DNA of 64,000 bases from contig NZ_CP036433.1 in assembly GCF_007751035.1 (NCBI RefSeq), positions 1,531,001 through 1,595,000 on the forward strand. Reading direction: 5' to 3'. Shown one piece after another: positions 24,691 through 34,441 of this stretch (within the stretch, counting starts at the first letter, position 1; every line of letters starts with the position of its first letter). The position numbers and the translations under genes were made by a program. The stretch comes from Lignipirellula cremea. GTDB lineage: Bacteria; Planctomycetota; Planctomycetia; Pirellulales; Pirellulaceae. The notes below the pieces were generated by a model. The model did not search any database. It was not told the DNA's origin and saw only the letters and a list, made by a program, of their open reading frames with translations.

Positions 24691-25641
24691 TTACGGAGCC
24701 AGCCGCTTCTTCAGCGTGAGGCTGGCGTCGACCTGGTGGAATCCAAGTTTGGTGAACAGCCCGATTGCAGCAGCGTTCTTCTGGTCGACGGTGACTTCCA
24801 CCATGGCGATGCCCTGGCCGGCCATTTGCCGCAAGGATTCGCCCAGCAGGAACGTGGCGAAGCCTTGCCGGCGCTGGGTGTCGGGCACCTGCAGGTGAGA
24901 AATTCCAGCGGCGTGTACGCCCCAACTGGCGGACAGGGGCGTCATTTCCCAGAGCATGGCCGAGCCCAGTTGCTCGCCGCCGCGACGCGAAGCCAGGCAG
25001 TAACGCGTGCGTTCCGCAGCCCCCAGCGTGCAGGAGGTCCACCAGTTATCGGCCGGCGGATCCAGGGCCACTTCTAACTGGCAGGCCCGGCGGACTTGCA
25101 TCTGGCGGCGATCAATCAACGGCCGGAAACTGCGCAGATCCCGCTGCAATACGACCGAATGGATGGTCGCCTGGTAGTCGGCCGCCTCGTACCGGGCGAC
25201 GGTCAGGGCATCGGAGGCCAGCACCCCGGTCAGCGCGCTGCCGCCGTACAGACCCAGGTAATACGGATTGACGACTTCCCCGCCGACGGCCGCCTGGGTT
25301 ACGCCGTTGTGAAGCAGATACTTTTCCGCCTGGAGGAGCAACTCGGCGGAGATTTCAGCGGCCGGCGTATGATGAGCGACCATCAGCATGGCCAGGGCGC
25401 CTTGCTGGCGGAGCTGGGCTTGTTCTCCCAGCGGCAGGCACGCCTGGATGAATCCCAGCAGGCGGCCTTCCTGTTCGGCGACGATCAAACCGAACCGGTC
25501 AAAGTACGGTTTGCTGAGCACCTTGTGCTCCAGCAGGCTGGCTGTCATCGGCTGCACATAAGCGCGCAACGGCGGCTGGTTGCGCCACAGCTCTGCAATT
25601 GCCGGCGGGTCCGTATTGAGAAAAGGTCGATAGCGAATCAA
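24691..25641 (-). CDS. Tandem GNAT-fold acetyltransferase
   Basis: A 316-residue protein with two GNAT-like halves. The N-terminal half (about 1-150) has MIRYRPFLNTDPPAIAELWR and FGLIVAEQEGRLLGFIQACL but a weak acetyl-CoA loop. The C-terminal half (about 170-312) has the stronger set: SHLQVPDTQRRQGFATFLL, the pyrophosphate-binding Q/R-x-x-G-x-A type motif, and AAAIGLFTKLGFHQVD. Such enzymes transfer acetyl from acetyl-CoA to amines. The acceptor is unknown. A 26-base gap separates it from the upstream Rieske gene on the same strand, so an operon is likely. Confidence 0.8.
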   Translation of the reverse strand: MIRYRPFLNTDPPAIAELWRNQPPLRAYVQPMTASLLEHKVLSKPYFDRFGLIVAEQEGRLLGFIQACLPLGEQAQLRQQGALAMLMVAHHTPAAEISAELLLQAEKYLLHNGVTQAAVGGEVVNPYYLGLYGGSALTGVLASDALTVARYEAADYQATIHSVVLQRDLRSFRPLIDRRQMQVRRACQLEVALDPPADNWWTSCTLGAAERTRYCLASRRGGEQLGSAMLWEMTPLSASWGVHAAGISHLQVPDTQRRQGFATFLLGESLRQMAGQGIAMVEVTVDQKNAAAIGLFTKLGFHQVDASLTLKKRLAP

Positions 25642-25667
25642 AGGTCAAGCCCTGTTCCCCAGACGTG

Positions 25668-26000
25668 TCATACGACGTCTGATCGACGCTCTTGGGTCAC
25701 ATCGACGAAGATTTCGTCGTTTTCTACTTTTACGGCAAAGGTCGGCTGGACCAGTGATTCCAGCGAACAGTGTTTTCCTGTTCGTACATCGTACTGCCAG
25801 CCATGCCAGGGGCAAGTAACTGTACAGCCTGCCAGGGTTCCTTTCCCCAGTGGACCGCCCTGGTGCGGGCAGACGCCGTCGATGGCGTAAAACTCGTCGT
25901 CTACATGGTACAGCGCCACCATCCGGCCGGCCGCGACAAACTCGCGTGCTTCCCCCGGCGGACAGTCGCTAACGGCCGCGATCCGAATCCAATCCGTCAT
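25668..26000 (-). CDS. Rieske [2Fe-2S] ferredoxin-like protein
   Basis: A 110-residue soluble Rieske protein. The two cluster motifs are intact: C44-P-H46-QGGPLG and C63-PWH66-GWQYD. There is no membrane anchor, and the length is that of NirD-like or dioxygenase-ferredoxin subunits that pass electrons to a partner oxygenase or reductase. No partner gene lies nearby. It is upstream of the GNAT gene, 26 bases apart on the same strand. Confidence 0.88.
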   Translation of the reverse strand: MTDWIRIAAVSDCPPGEAREFVAAGRMVALYHVDDEFYAIDGVCPHQGGPLGKGTLAGCTVTCPWHGWQYDVRTGKHCSLESLVQPTFAVKVENDEIFVDVTQERRSDVV

Positions 26001-26249
26001 AGCAAAGATTTCATTCTACCGGGTGGCCGCATAGCAAAAGCGGGCCGCCGACCCGCCATCGGCATCTTGTTCGTTTTTCGCCGATCAATCAAGCGGAAAC
26101 AGCAAGAAACAGGCGGGCCAGGCGTCGAGGGAGGGAAAAAGTCGATCGCCGCCGGTTGCACGACCGCCATCCGTGTTCCCGGAAGGAGGACCGACTGCGG
26201 CCCCGCCGCCCGATCCGGCGGCAGGTCCGATCCGGCGGTCGCGGCCCGC

Positions 26250-26597
26250 TTAAGGACGCGGATCGAAGTATTCATCAAATCCGATCCACAGGCTCCGGGC
26301 GTACCGAAAAAACCAAAGCGGAAACAGGATTGCAATCGCCAGCGTCAGCACCACCAGCCAGTTGTCGGAAAGCACCTGGTTGAACATCAGCACCGGATAC
26401 GTCACCGCGACGATCAGGGCCGTGAGTCCATAGTTGAAATAGATCGAACCCAGAAAAAATCCGGCCTCGCGTTCCCACTTGACCCCGCATTCCGAGCACG
26501 TCTCATGCATCCGCAAGAAATCGCGAAACAGTTTCCCTTTCCCGCAATGTGGGCAACGCAACCGCAGGCAACGCCACAACAAGGTTCGAAATCGCAT
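26250..26597 (-). CDS. DUF983 membrane protein with zinc-ribbon-like N-terminus
   Basis: A 115-residue protein of DUF983. Four cysteines make two CxxC pairs (CPHC at about 15-18 and CSEC at about 34-37), followed by WEREAGFFLGSIYFNYG and two membrane segments (about 56-75 and 80-97). The C-terminus RSLWIGFDEYFDP is characteristic. The function of the family is not established. It is divergent from the PQQ-like gene with 150 bases between the starts. Confidence 0.85.
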   Translation of the reverse strand: MRFRTLLWRCLRLRCPHCGKGKLFRDFLRMHETCSECGVKWEREAGFFLGSIYFNYGLTALIVAVTYPVLMFNQVLSDNWLVVLTLAIAILFPLWFFRYARSLWIGFDEYFDPRP

Positions 26598-26747
26598 GCT
26601 CTTTTCCCTCTCCAGTTAATGCCAATCCCAAGCGTCTCCTGCAGACGCCCGGATGTAAACGGGGGTGGAAGGTTTGCGGCGCGGATTTGGGAGAGTACGA
26701 TGGGGGTTTGCCGCCCGCCCTTCCTGCCCATATTGCGGAGGATGTTC

Positions 26748-28631
26748 GTGTCCTGCTCTGCTCGAATGACGCAATCCCTCCTGGCCGTGCTGACGCTGTT
26801 AACCCTCGGATTCCCCGCGACGGCCGCCCTGGCGGAAGAGCCCGCCCTGATTTTTTCCACCTTTGCTCTCGACGCCCTGCCGCTGCAGCCCCCCAGCGCC
26901 GCCGAAGCGGCCGAGTTCCTGTCGGAGGGAGACTGGCGCAAAGCGTCCCCCCTGGCCACTCGAGGAGCCTGGAATGAACGTCCCTCCCAGGCGCCGGCGG
27001 ATCGCTGGGTCAGCCTCACGACGGTCGGTTTCTCGGAGCAGGCCGATGCCTACGCATTCCAGTTCAACGGTCCCGGCGGGGCCATGTCGCTGGCGGCCCA
27101 TCTGCCCTTTGGCCAGACGCCCGTTCCCGGCGGAATGGCTTGGCGCTGGCCCTTCGAAACGATGCTCGGCGCCCTGCAGGTTGCGGCCGAGTCGCCCGAA
27201 CGCGATCAACACCGCCGCCCGCTGCGTCTGCAGGTCAAGCAGCTGGCGGCCGACCAGCCCGACGCCGCCCCGGGAAAGGGAGGCTTCTCGCTGAACGAAG
27301 CCCGCACCCTGGCGCCCGAGCAGGTGTTCCCCGGCGTCGAGGTGATCGTTCACGCCGCTGCCTTTGAAGCCGGCTGGGCTCCGACGTCCGGGCCCGCCGA
27401 AGCGACGGCCGTGTGCGAAGTGCGGGTGCTCGACCAGGCCTGTTCCTTCCGACTTGTGCTGCGAGACGGCGATGTCGAACAGGTGGTGCAGAAAGACCGC
27501 ATCCCGTGGGAGGATTACCACGACTACCTGGTGCGAATGTTCCGCTTTGCCGGTTCAAGCGACGTCACCGACTTTACCCGGCTGGACCGCGGCGAGCTGG
27601 AACTGGCGGCCGTCCAGGAGGGACGCCTGGCTTACCTCGCCAATCGCGAGCTGCATGTCCGCGATCTGCAGTCCCGTCAGCCCGTCTGGACGACCGAGCC
27701 GGCCCGCAAACTGGCGACCTACAACCCGCTGGATCAGTACGCCGCCGTAGACAGCGACGGGAGCAGCCGCCTGATCCGTTACCGCGGATCGATGGCCGAA
27801 CTGGACTGGGAAGACGGCAAGGCAACGCTGCTCAAAGCGACCGGCGCCCCGGCCTGGGACCAGCTGGCCGTGAGCCGCCCGGCCATTGCCGTGGTCGAGG
27901 GGAACGCCGTCCGTTACTACCGCCAGGGTGAGCTGGTCTGGGAGCAAGAGGAATCGGCCCCGGCGACGGCGGGACCGCTGGCGACTGACGCCGCTGTGGT
28001 TTACGGCCTGTCCGACGGCCGGCTACTGGCCCGCTCTGCAGCTGACGGCCGGCTGCTCTGGGAATCGACGTCGGCGGATCAGCCGCTGGGAGCGATTGTC
28101 GCGGGCCCGGCCAACTGGTTCGTGTTCTCTGCGGGCGCCGAAACGCTGCTGGCGATAGATCCTGCCACCGGCGAGGAGCAATGGCGCTGCAAGCTGGGCG
28201 ACGCCTTGCTGCAGCCGCCCGCCCTGGTCGGCTCGCAGCTGCTGGTCGCCGTGAAGTCGAATCGGCTGTTACTGCTGGACACAGGCTCCGGACAGATCGT
28301 CAGCCAGACCGACTGGCCGACCTGGCTGATCGCCGTGCAGCCGCTGGAAGTCGCCGGCAAACGGCAGGTCGCCTGCAGCGATCTCTCGGGAAAGATCACG
28401 CTGCTGTCGCTGCCCGAGCTGCAGCCGCAGCGGGTCATCAATCTGGTGTCGCAGCCCGTCGGACCGCTGCTGCCGGTCGCCAGTTTACGCTATCGCTGGG
28501 AGCAAGCAGCCGCCAGCGAAGAAGACAATCTGCTGGCCGAAATCCAAGGCGCCGACGCCCCGGCGGGGCCGGTGCTGCTGGTAACCGATGTCGACGGCTT
28601 CCTCTCCATCCTCCCGCTTGTCGCCCCCTAG
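26748..28631 (+). CDS. Secreted PQQ-type beta-propeller protein
   Basis: A 627-residue protein. GTG 26748 is preferred because GGAGG (26737-26741) is 6 bases upstream; ATG 26742 would be too close and ATG 26766 too far. Signal peptide at about 7-30 (MTQSLLAVLTLLTLGFPATA). Residues 30-270 are unassigned, with a domain resembling a lectin- or galactose-binding-like fold by strand pattern only. Residues 290-620 are a PQQ-like beta-propeller with Trp-docking repeats such as VVYGLSDGRLLARSAADGRL and LLAIDPATGEEQWRCKLGD. No catalytic residues are seen, so a binding or scaffold role outside the cytoplasm is likely (inference). Confidence 0.78.
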   Translation: MSCSARMTQSLLAVLTLLTLGFPATAALAEEPALIFSTFALDALPLQPPSAAEAAEFLSEGDWRKASPLATRGAWNERPSQAPADRWVSLTTVGFSEQADAYAFQFNGPGGAMSLAAHLPFGQTPVPGGMAWRWPFETMLGALQVAAESPERDQHRRPLRLQVKQLAADQPDAAPGKGGFSLNEARTLAPEQVFPGVEVIVHAAAFEAGWAPTSGPAEATAVCEVRVLDQACSFRLVLRDGDVEQVVQKDRIPWEDYHDYLVRMFRFAGSSDVTDFTRLDRGELELAAVQEGRLAYLANRELHVRDLQSRQPVWTTEPARKLATYNPLDQYAAVDSDGSSRLIRYRGSMAELDWEDGKATLLKATGAPAWDQLAVSRPAIAVVEGNAVRYYRQGELVWEQEESAPATAGPLATDAAVVYGLSDGRLLARSAADGRLLWESTSADQPLGAIVAGPANWFVFSAGAETLLAIDPATGEEQWRCKLGDALLQPPALVGSQLLVAVKSNRLLLLDTGSGQIVSQTDWPTWLIAVQPLEVAGKRQVACSDLSGKITLLSLPELQPQRVINLVSQPVGPLLPVASLRYRWEQAAASEEDNLLAEIQGADAPAGPVLLVTDVDGFLSILPLVAP

Positions 28632-28784
28632 ATACCAACCGCCCGACCGTAAGGTAGTGGACCCTGATTATTGGGCCGCTTGTCTGCCCGACCCTTTCCT
28701 GCCCAACAATCCATTCCTGTCCAAAAACGGATGCCCGCGACCCGCTACGGGTCGCCTGGATTTTTCCCAGAAGGAATTGCCGCC

Positions 28785-31700
28785 GTGATTGTTTGCCGCT
28801 TCTTCGCCCTGCTTGCGACCAGTTTGCTGCTTTCGTCCTTTGCCCTGGCCCAGGCGCCTGACGAGTTGCTCGACATTCTGGACGATCTGAATAAAGACCA
28901 ACAGACCGACGACCTGCTGCAGATTCAGAACAGCCACCTGTCGTACGTGAAGACCTGGCAAGGCGTGCGGCCGTTGCGGCCCGTCGCCGGCGATACGCAA
29001 ACGTACCACTGGGCGCCGGTCAAGGGATTTGTCTCGCCGCTGGACGATCAGCCGATTTCCACGCTGGCCGCTTTGCCCGAGGCGGGAGCTTACCGCGTCT
29101 ATCTCCGCCACGTGCTGACCGAAGATCGGCAACGGCCCGTGACGCTCACGATCACGCCGCAGTCGGGCGGCAAGCCTGTGACGCATACCTTTGGCAAGCT
29201 GCTGCTGGCCTCGGCGAAGCTGGGGAAAGAACAGGAGAAAGAGCTGCCGATCCGGGTCGAGTCCGATCTGCAGCTGAACACGCCGCTGGATCCGCAAACC
29301 GCCGTCTGGGAATACTGGGACGTCGATCTGCCTGGCGGCCCGAAGACGCTGTCGTTGTCCGCCGCCCGCCAGGAGCCGCAGGTCGACGCCGTGCTGATCA
29401 CCCGCAGCAAGACCTTTCGCCCCAGCTTCTCGTACCTGGCGAACGATAACACGCTGCAGCGGATGTTCATGCGGTTTCGCCTTTCCCAGGTCGAGCAGCC
29501 GCCGATCTCGTATGGCGTTTCCGCCGGCCTGACCTATCACTGGCGAGGACGTCTCACGCCGTCGGGCGAAGTCATGTGGGGTCACCCGATCGGCCAGGCC
29601 AAGGATATCCCTGTCGCCGACTGGTCCCCCTTTATCGACGCCACCGAAGCGATCGTGCCCGGCCCCGGCGCCTGGTCGACCTGCCGGGTGGCGTTCGACA
29701 AAATTGATAACGCCCAGGTCGAAGTGGAGTTCGCCTGGTACCCGCACGAAGCGGCCGTCGCCCATCGTTTCCAGGCGTCCGTCAGCGGCGGGAAAGCCAT
29801 GTTCCGCGTCCCGCACGGATCACCCCAGTATCTGACCGCCGCCGAGCAGCCGCGCTGGGGGATCTGGCAGGGCGACTACCTGCCTAACGGAGCCAAACCG
29901 GAAGCCGATCTGGTCGAGCGCTACTTCGACTGGGCCCAGGAAGCGGCCGCCGAACTGGGACTGAAAGAAGACCACCCCCGGCCGTCCCACTTGCGGTTCC
30001 TCAGCAGCTGTCGCGTCGGCATGGCCCATCGCGCCCGAGCCAGCGAAATGCTCGCTCGCCTGGGCGTCAACTGGGTCGAAGGCGCCCCGCCCGAGGTTCG
30101 CGAACGGCTGCATCTGTACGACGACGCCGACCAGAAGAAGATCAAAACGGGCGACGAGATTTCCACCTACACGTCGCCCTCGACCATTAACGCCAGCCCG
30201 CCGCTGCTCGCCCAGTTCCATCGTTATCTGGAAGAACAGGCCGCCCTGCAGGGAAGAACGGTGCGAGAGCTGCTGGGCGTCACCGAGACCTCCCGCCTGC
30301 GCTGCCTGGCCCGGCTGCCGTCGAATCCGGGCCGGTTTGAACGTCGTCTGTATTACCACTCGCATCGCTTCTGCCACCAGGCGACGATCGCTCGTTACGC
30401 CCGGGCAACCGCCGCCGCGGAAGCCCGGTCCCCGGGCGCGATCGTCTATAACAACTACTCGCCGCATCCGGTGTTCCTGACCGGCAACTCGATGAACACG
30501 ACCGACTGGTTCCTGCTCAGCCGGGCCGGCGCGCAGACCCTGGGCTGGGGCGAGGACTGGGCGACCAACGGCAGCTGGGGGCTGGGGACCGATCGCACCC
30601 AGTGCGTCAGTTTTTACGCCGCCCTGGTCGACTGCGCCGTGCGCAAGCACGATTACCCTTCCGGCTTTTATGTCGGTTCCAACTGCGGCAACTCGGCCAA
30701 CAAGATCTTCTCCTGTGTGGCCGAAGGGATCGATATTCTGCACCTGTACGACTGGGGCCCGATCGACGCCTGGGCCGAAGGCAGCAACGCCTGGAGCGAG
30801 TTCCAAAGCCAGTACGCCTCGATCATGAGTGCGACCCATGCCCTGGGACCGGCCGACGAGATCATCGCCCAGGGGACGCGTGAGAAGCGCCGGGCGGCTG
30901 TGCTTTACAACCGCGCTCATGAAATCATGAACGGCGGCGTCACGCTCAACCATGACTGGATGTGGGCTTTCATCGCGATGAAGTCGGCCCAGATTCCGGT
31001 CGACGTGATCATCGAAGAAGACCTCACCCCCGCCGGCCTCGCCCAGTACGACGTGCTCTACCTGGGCGGCCTGAACCTGGAGGACCGCCACCTGCAGCAG
31101 GTGTCCCAGTGGGTCGACGCCGGCGGCTTGCTGATCGGCACTGGCGGCAGCGCCATGTACGACGCGTACAACGACCTCAGCCCTGCCGCGGTCGAGCTGT
31201 TCGGCGCCCGCTCCGTGCTGGCTTCGCCCGCCGAGGTTACTGCCGATGAAACGGTCGCCTTTGCGGCCAGCGAGCAGTTCCCCGCCGGGACGTTCACCGT
31301 CGCGGCGCCCCGCGGCCATCGCTACCGCCTGGAACCGACCAGCGGCCAGCCCCTGGCGCATTTCGCCGACGAGAGCGTCGCCTGTGTGACGCAGAAACAG
31401 GGAGCCGGACGAACGATCCTGTTCGGCTTTTATCCGGGCTATACGTTCCGGGCGAACGGTCGCGCCACGGGGCCCGTCCAGCCCTGGTTCGTGCAGCCGC
31501 TATTGCAGCAGCTAGGCCGCCAGCGGGTCGAGTTCAGCTTCCCCGCCTCGGAAGCGACGCTCTTTGAGCATCCCTCCGGCATCGCCGTCACGCTTGCCAA
31601 CTTCGCCCCCTGGAAAGCCGAGCTGTCCTCACAGCCGACGACCTTGTCCGTGCAGACCGATCGCGATATCAAACAGGTCATCAGCGGCCTGCGCGGTCCG

Positions 31701-31787
31701 TTGCCCTGGAAACGGGAAGGCGACCGGATCGTGATCGAAACGCCGTCGGCCATGGACCTGACGGTGGATACAATCATTTTGAAATAA
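28785..31787 (+). CDS. Large secreted protein with GATase/trimerisation-like C-terminal domain
   Basis: A 1000-residue protein. GTG 28785 is chosen for AAGGA at 28771-28775. Signal peptide at about 1-25 (CRFFALLATSLLLSSFALAQ). A beta-sandwich-like region covers about 70-400, then an alpha/beta region with FLSSCRVGMAHRARASEMLA and later GWGEDWATNGSWGLGTDR. Residues about 740-860 resemble a class I glutamine-amidotransferase fold (QYDVLYLGGLNLEDRHLQQV, then WVDAGGLLIGTGGSAMYDAY), as in the trimerisation domain of GH42 beta-galactosidases. A glycoside-hydrolase-like role on extracellular polysaccharide is possible; catalytic residues were not identified. Confidence 0.75.
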   Translation: MIVCRFFALLATSLLLSSFALAQAPDELLDILDDLNKDQQTDDLLQIQNSHLSYVKTWQGVRPLRPVAGDTQTYHWAPVKGFVSPLDDQPISTLAALPEAGAYRVYLRHVLTEDRQRPVTLTITPQSGGKPVTHTFGKLLLASAKLGKEQEKELPIRVESDLQLNTPLDPQTAVWEYWDVDLPGGPKTLSLSAARQEPQVDAVLITRSKTFRPSFSYLANDNTLQRMFMRFRLSQVEQPPISYGVSAGLTYHWRGRLTPSGEVMWGHPIGQAKDIPVADWSPFIDATEAIVPGPGAWSTCRVAFDKIDNAQVEVEFAWYPHEAAVAHRFQASVSGGKAMFRVPHGSPQYLTAAEQPRWGIWQGDYLPNGAKPEADLVERYFDWAQEAAAELGLKEDHPRPSHLRFLSSCRVGMAHRARASEMLARLGVNWVEGAPPEVRERLHLYDDADQKKIKTGDEISTYTSPSTINASPPLLAQFHRYLEEQAALQGRTVRELLGVTETSRLRCLARLPSNPGRFERRLYYHSHRFCHQATIARYARATAAAEARSPGAIVYNNYSPHPVFLTGNSMNTTDWFLLSRAGAQTLGWGEDWATNGSWGLGTDRTQCVSFYAALVDCAVRKHDYPSGFYVGSNCGNSANKIFSCVAEGIDILHLYDWGPIDAWAEGSNAWSEFQSQYASIMSATHALGPADEIIAQGTREKRRAAVLYNRAHEIMNGGVTLNHDWMWAFIAMKSAQIPVDVIIEEDLTPAGLAQYDVLYLGGLNLEDRHLQQVSQWVDAGGLLIGTGGSAMYDAYNDLSPAAVELFGARSVLASPAEVTADETVAFAASEQFPAGTFTVAAPRGHRYRLEPTSGQPLAHFADESVACVTQKQGAGRTILFGFYPGYTFRANGRATGPVQPWFVQPLLQQLGRQRVEFSFPASEATLFEHPSGIAVTLANFAPWKAELSSQPTTLSVQTDRDIKQVISGLRGPLPWKREGDRIVIETPSAMDLTVDTIILK

Positions 31788-31789
31788 GG

Positions 31790-31820
31790 AAAAGAAGAAA
31801 GAGAGGGAGTTCTTCTTTTT
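31790..31820 (+). terminator. AT-stem terminator after the 1000-residue gene
   Basis: AAAAGAAGAA (31790-31799) pairs with TTCTTCTTTT (31810-31819), and the T run continues to 31822. The stem is all A-T and G-A/T-C with little GC, so efficiency is uncertain. Confidence 0.5.
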
Positions 31821-31864
31821 TTGCTGCGGGTTTGTCGGTATTAACCTGGATGGAAACGTCGATC

Positions 31865-33010
31865 ATGAAACGCTGCGGTTGGATTCTTGTCGTCTGGGGA
31901 GTTCTCGGTTTGTTTACTTCCCGCACGACCAGGGCGGAGGCTCCGGTTTCCGCGTTGCAGCCGTTTGTCGATCGGCATGAGCTGGCCGGCGCGGTGATGC
32001 TGGTCGCCGATGCGCAGAAGGTGTTGTCGATCGAGACGGTCGGCTATGCGGATATCGCGGCCGGCAAGCCGATGCGCAAGGACACGCTGTTCTGGATCGC
32101 CTCGCAGACCAAGCCGATGACGGCCGTCGCCGTGATGATGCTGGTCGACGAAGGGAAGATCGCTCTCGACGAGCCGGTGGAAAAGTACCTGCCCGAATTC
32201 CGCGGCCAGCAGCTGGCGGTGGTCGATGATAACGGTGTGAAAAAGCTGACGACGCCGGCCCATCCGATCACCATCCGCGAAGTGCTCAGCCACATGAGCG
32301 GCCTGCCGTTCCGCTCCGCGGCGGAAACGCCGACGCTCGACGCCCTGACGCTGGAAGCGGCCGTGAAGACTTACGCCCAGACGCCGTTGCAGACCCAGCC
32401 CGGCACGCACTACCAGTACTCCAACGCCGGCATCAACACGGCGGCGCGGATCCTTGAAGTCGTTTCGGGCCAGAAGTACGAAACGTTCCTGCAGGAGCGG
32501 TTGCTGGATCCGCTCGGCATGACCGACACCACGTTCTGGCCGAATGAAGAGCAGATCGGACGCCTGGCAAAGTCTTATCGTCCCGACCAGGCGAAAACGA
32601 ACCTGGTGGAGTTCCCGCTGTCGCAGCTCGGTTCGCCCTTGTCCGACCGCGCCCATCGTTTCCCGATGCCGGCCGGCGGGCTGTTTTCCACCGCGGCCAA
32701 TACGGCCCGGTTCTGTCAGATGCTGCTGGCGGGCGGCCAGTGGAATGGCCGCCAGGTTTTGAGCCAGGCGGCCTTTGCCGAACTGACCCGGCGGCAGACG
32801 CCCGACTCGGTCCCCAACAGCTATGGCCTGGGGCTGATGGTTCACGCCGACGGCTTTGGCCACGGCGGAGCGCACGCCACGAACATGGATATTCGTCCGG
32901 CCGAGGATCGCGTGCTGATCTGGATGGTCCAGCACAGCGGCTTCCCCGGCAAGGGCGTGCAGGCGCAGGGCGTCTTCAAACGGTCGGCCTTGCAGAAACA
33001 GGAAGAATAA
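31865..33010 (+). CDS. Secreted serine beta-lactamase-like hydrolase (class C/esterase fold)
   Basis: A 381-residue protein. Signal peptide at about 1-24 (CGWILVVWGVLGLF). The three active-site elements of the penicillin-binding/class C fold are present: S80-QTK83 (SxxK), Y185-SN and a C-terminal HGGAHATN replacing KTG. Surrounding stretches such as LFWIASQTKPMTAVAVMMLV and EVLSHMSGLPF fit the beta-lactamase-related family. Most members are esterases or peptidases rather than true beta-lactamases. The start ATG 31865 is taken for the signal peptide; ATG 31850 would add five residues. Context gives no substrate. Confidence 0.88.
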   Translation: MKRCGWILVVWGVLGLFTSRTTRAEAPVSALQPFVDRHELAGAVMLVADAQKVLSIETVGYADIAAGKPMRKDTLFWIASQTKPMTAVAVMMLVDEGKIALDEPVEKYLPEFRGQQLAVVDDNGVKKLTTPAHPITIREVLSHMSGLPFRSAAETPTLDALTLEAAVKTYAQTPLQTQPGTHYQYSNAGINTAARILEVVSGQKYETFLQERLLDPLGMTDTTFWPNEEQIGRLAKSYRPDQAKTNLVEFPLSQLGSPLSDRAHRFPMPAGGLFSTAANTARFCQMLLAGGQWNGRQVLSQAAFAELTRRQTPDSVPNSYGLGLMVHADGFGHGGAHATNMDIRPAEDRVLIWMVQHSGFPGKGVQAQGVFKRSALQKQEE

Positions 33011-33123
33011 ACGCCCAGCAAAGTGCGGGCTCACGATAGAATCAGGAAACGCTCCCACGCAATGATCGTCGCGAAAACCGCCGGCTGATGTTGCGGCGCG
33101 ACCTTTTCAGGAGATTAAACTCA

Positions 33124-34362
33124 ATGGCCAGACGACTCCATCGACGATCCTTTCTCCGCGGCGCCGGGGCGGTGCTGGCCCTGCCGCTGCTGGACGCCAT
33201 GCGACCGGTCCACGGCGCCGAAGCAGCGGCCGACCTGCCGCGACGCATGGTCGCCATCCAGACCAACATGGGCATCCTGCCCAACTTCTTCTTTCCCGAA
33301 GGAGCCGGCCGCGACTACAAGTCAAGCTACTACCTCGACCGCCTGGCTGCGCATCGGGATCAGCTGACCGTGTTCTCCGGCGTAAGTCTGCCGGGCGTCA
33401 CTGGCGGCCATACGGCCGACCGCTGCTTCCTGACCGGCACGCCGCACCCGGAACGCGGCGGCTTCCGCAATGGCGTGTCACTGGACCAGTACGCGGCCGA
33501 GCTGGTCGGAAACCGCACCCGTTACCCGTCGCTCGTGCTGGCGATGACGAGCGAGAACCGCACGCTCAGCTACACCCGCAGCGGCGCTCCCATTCCGTCG
33601 GAACGCTCGCCCCGCAAACTGTACGAACAGCTCTTTGTGCAGGGGAAATCGAAAGAGGTCGAAGCGAATGTAGAAGCGTTGCGGCAGGGACGCAGCATGC
33701 TCGATTTTGTCGGCGAGCAGTCCAAACGCCTGAACCGGCAGTTGTCGCCGGCCGATCAGCGGCGGATCGACCAGTACTTCACCTCGGTGCGAGAGCTGGA
33801 AAAACGGCTGCACAGCGCCCAGGAATGGGAGTACAAGCCAAAGCCGCAAGTCGACGCCGCGGCGCCGACCGATATTGAAGACAATCGCCAGTTCGTAGAA
33901 AAAACGCGGCTCATGTTTGGCATGATCAAGCTCGCGCTGGAAACCGACTCGTCGCGGATTGTCTCCCTGTTTATCGACACGACCGTGATCCACAACATCA
34001 CCCACCACGGCAACCGGCCCGAAGCGCTGGCCGAACTCCAGGCGCACGAAGCGGGACAGTTCGACGCACTGGCCGAGTTCCTCACTGCCCTGCAGGGCTC
34101 CAAAGAGGAAAGCCATTCCCTGCTCGATCGCACCATGGTCCTGTACGGCACCTGCATGGGCAGCGCTAACTCGCACTCCAACGTGAACCTGCCCGCCCTG
34201 ATCGCCGGCGGCGGTTTCCGGCACGGCCAGCACCTGGCGTTCGATACGGAAAATAACTATCCGTTGTCGAACCTGTACGTCTCCATGCTCCAGCGGCTGG
34301 GCATCGAAACCGACCAGTTCTCGACCGGCACAGGGACGATGCGCGGCCTGGAAATGGTTTAA
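33124..34362 (+). CDS. DUF1552 secreted protein (copy 1)
   Basis: A 412-residue protein starting at ATG 33124, 10 bases after AGGAG. A Tat-type signal is clear (RRLHRRSFLRGAGAVLALPL). The body matches DUF1552, which belongs with the DUF1501/sulfatase-like fold: an IQTNMGILPNFFFPEG start, SGVSLPGVTGGHTAD, NGVSLDQYAAE and HNITHHG. These proteins are common in planctomycetes and usually sit beside a DUF1592-type cytochrome-like protein, as here (the next gene, 79 bases later). Biochemical function is unknown; export folded by Tat suggests a cofactor or metal. Confidence 0.88.
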   Translation: MARRLHRRSFLRGAGAVLALPLLDAMRPVHGAEAAADLPRRMVAIQTNMGILPNFFFPEGAGRDYKSSYYLDRLAAHRDQLTVFSGVSLPGVTGGHTADRCFLTGTPHPERGGFRNGVSLDQYAAELVGNRTRYPSLVLAMTSENRTLSYTRSGAPIPSERSPRKLYEQLFVQGKSKEVEANVEALRQGRSMLDFVGEQSKRLNRQLSPADQRRIDQYFTSVRELEKRLHSAQEWEYKPKPQVDAAAPTDIEDNRQFVEKTRLMFGMIKLALETDSSRIVSLFIDTTVIHNITHHGNRPEALAELQAHEAGQFDALAEFLTALQGSKEESHSLLDRTMVLYGTCMGSANSHSNVNLPALIAGGGFRHGQHLAFDTENNYPLSNLYVSMLQRLGIETDQFSTGTGTMRGLEMV

Positions 34363-34441
34363 GCCGACTGCGAAACGCTGCTCGCCTGCCTGAGACCTTC
34401 GTCCCGTTGGACTCCTCCTGGAAATTGAGAACGCGAAACGT

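Noticed and set aside
31865-33010. True beta-lactamase resistance gene
   Set aside because: The SxxK, YSN and HGG motifs occur in many esterases and peptidases of the same fold; nothing here indicates antibiotic hydrolysis.
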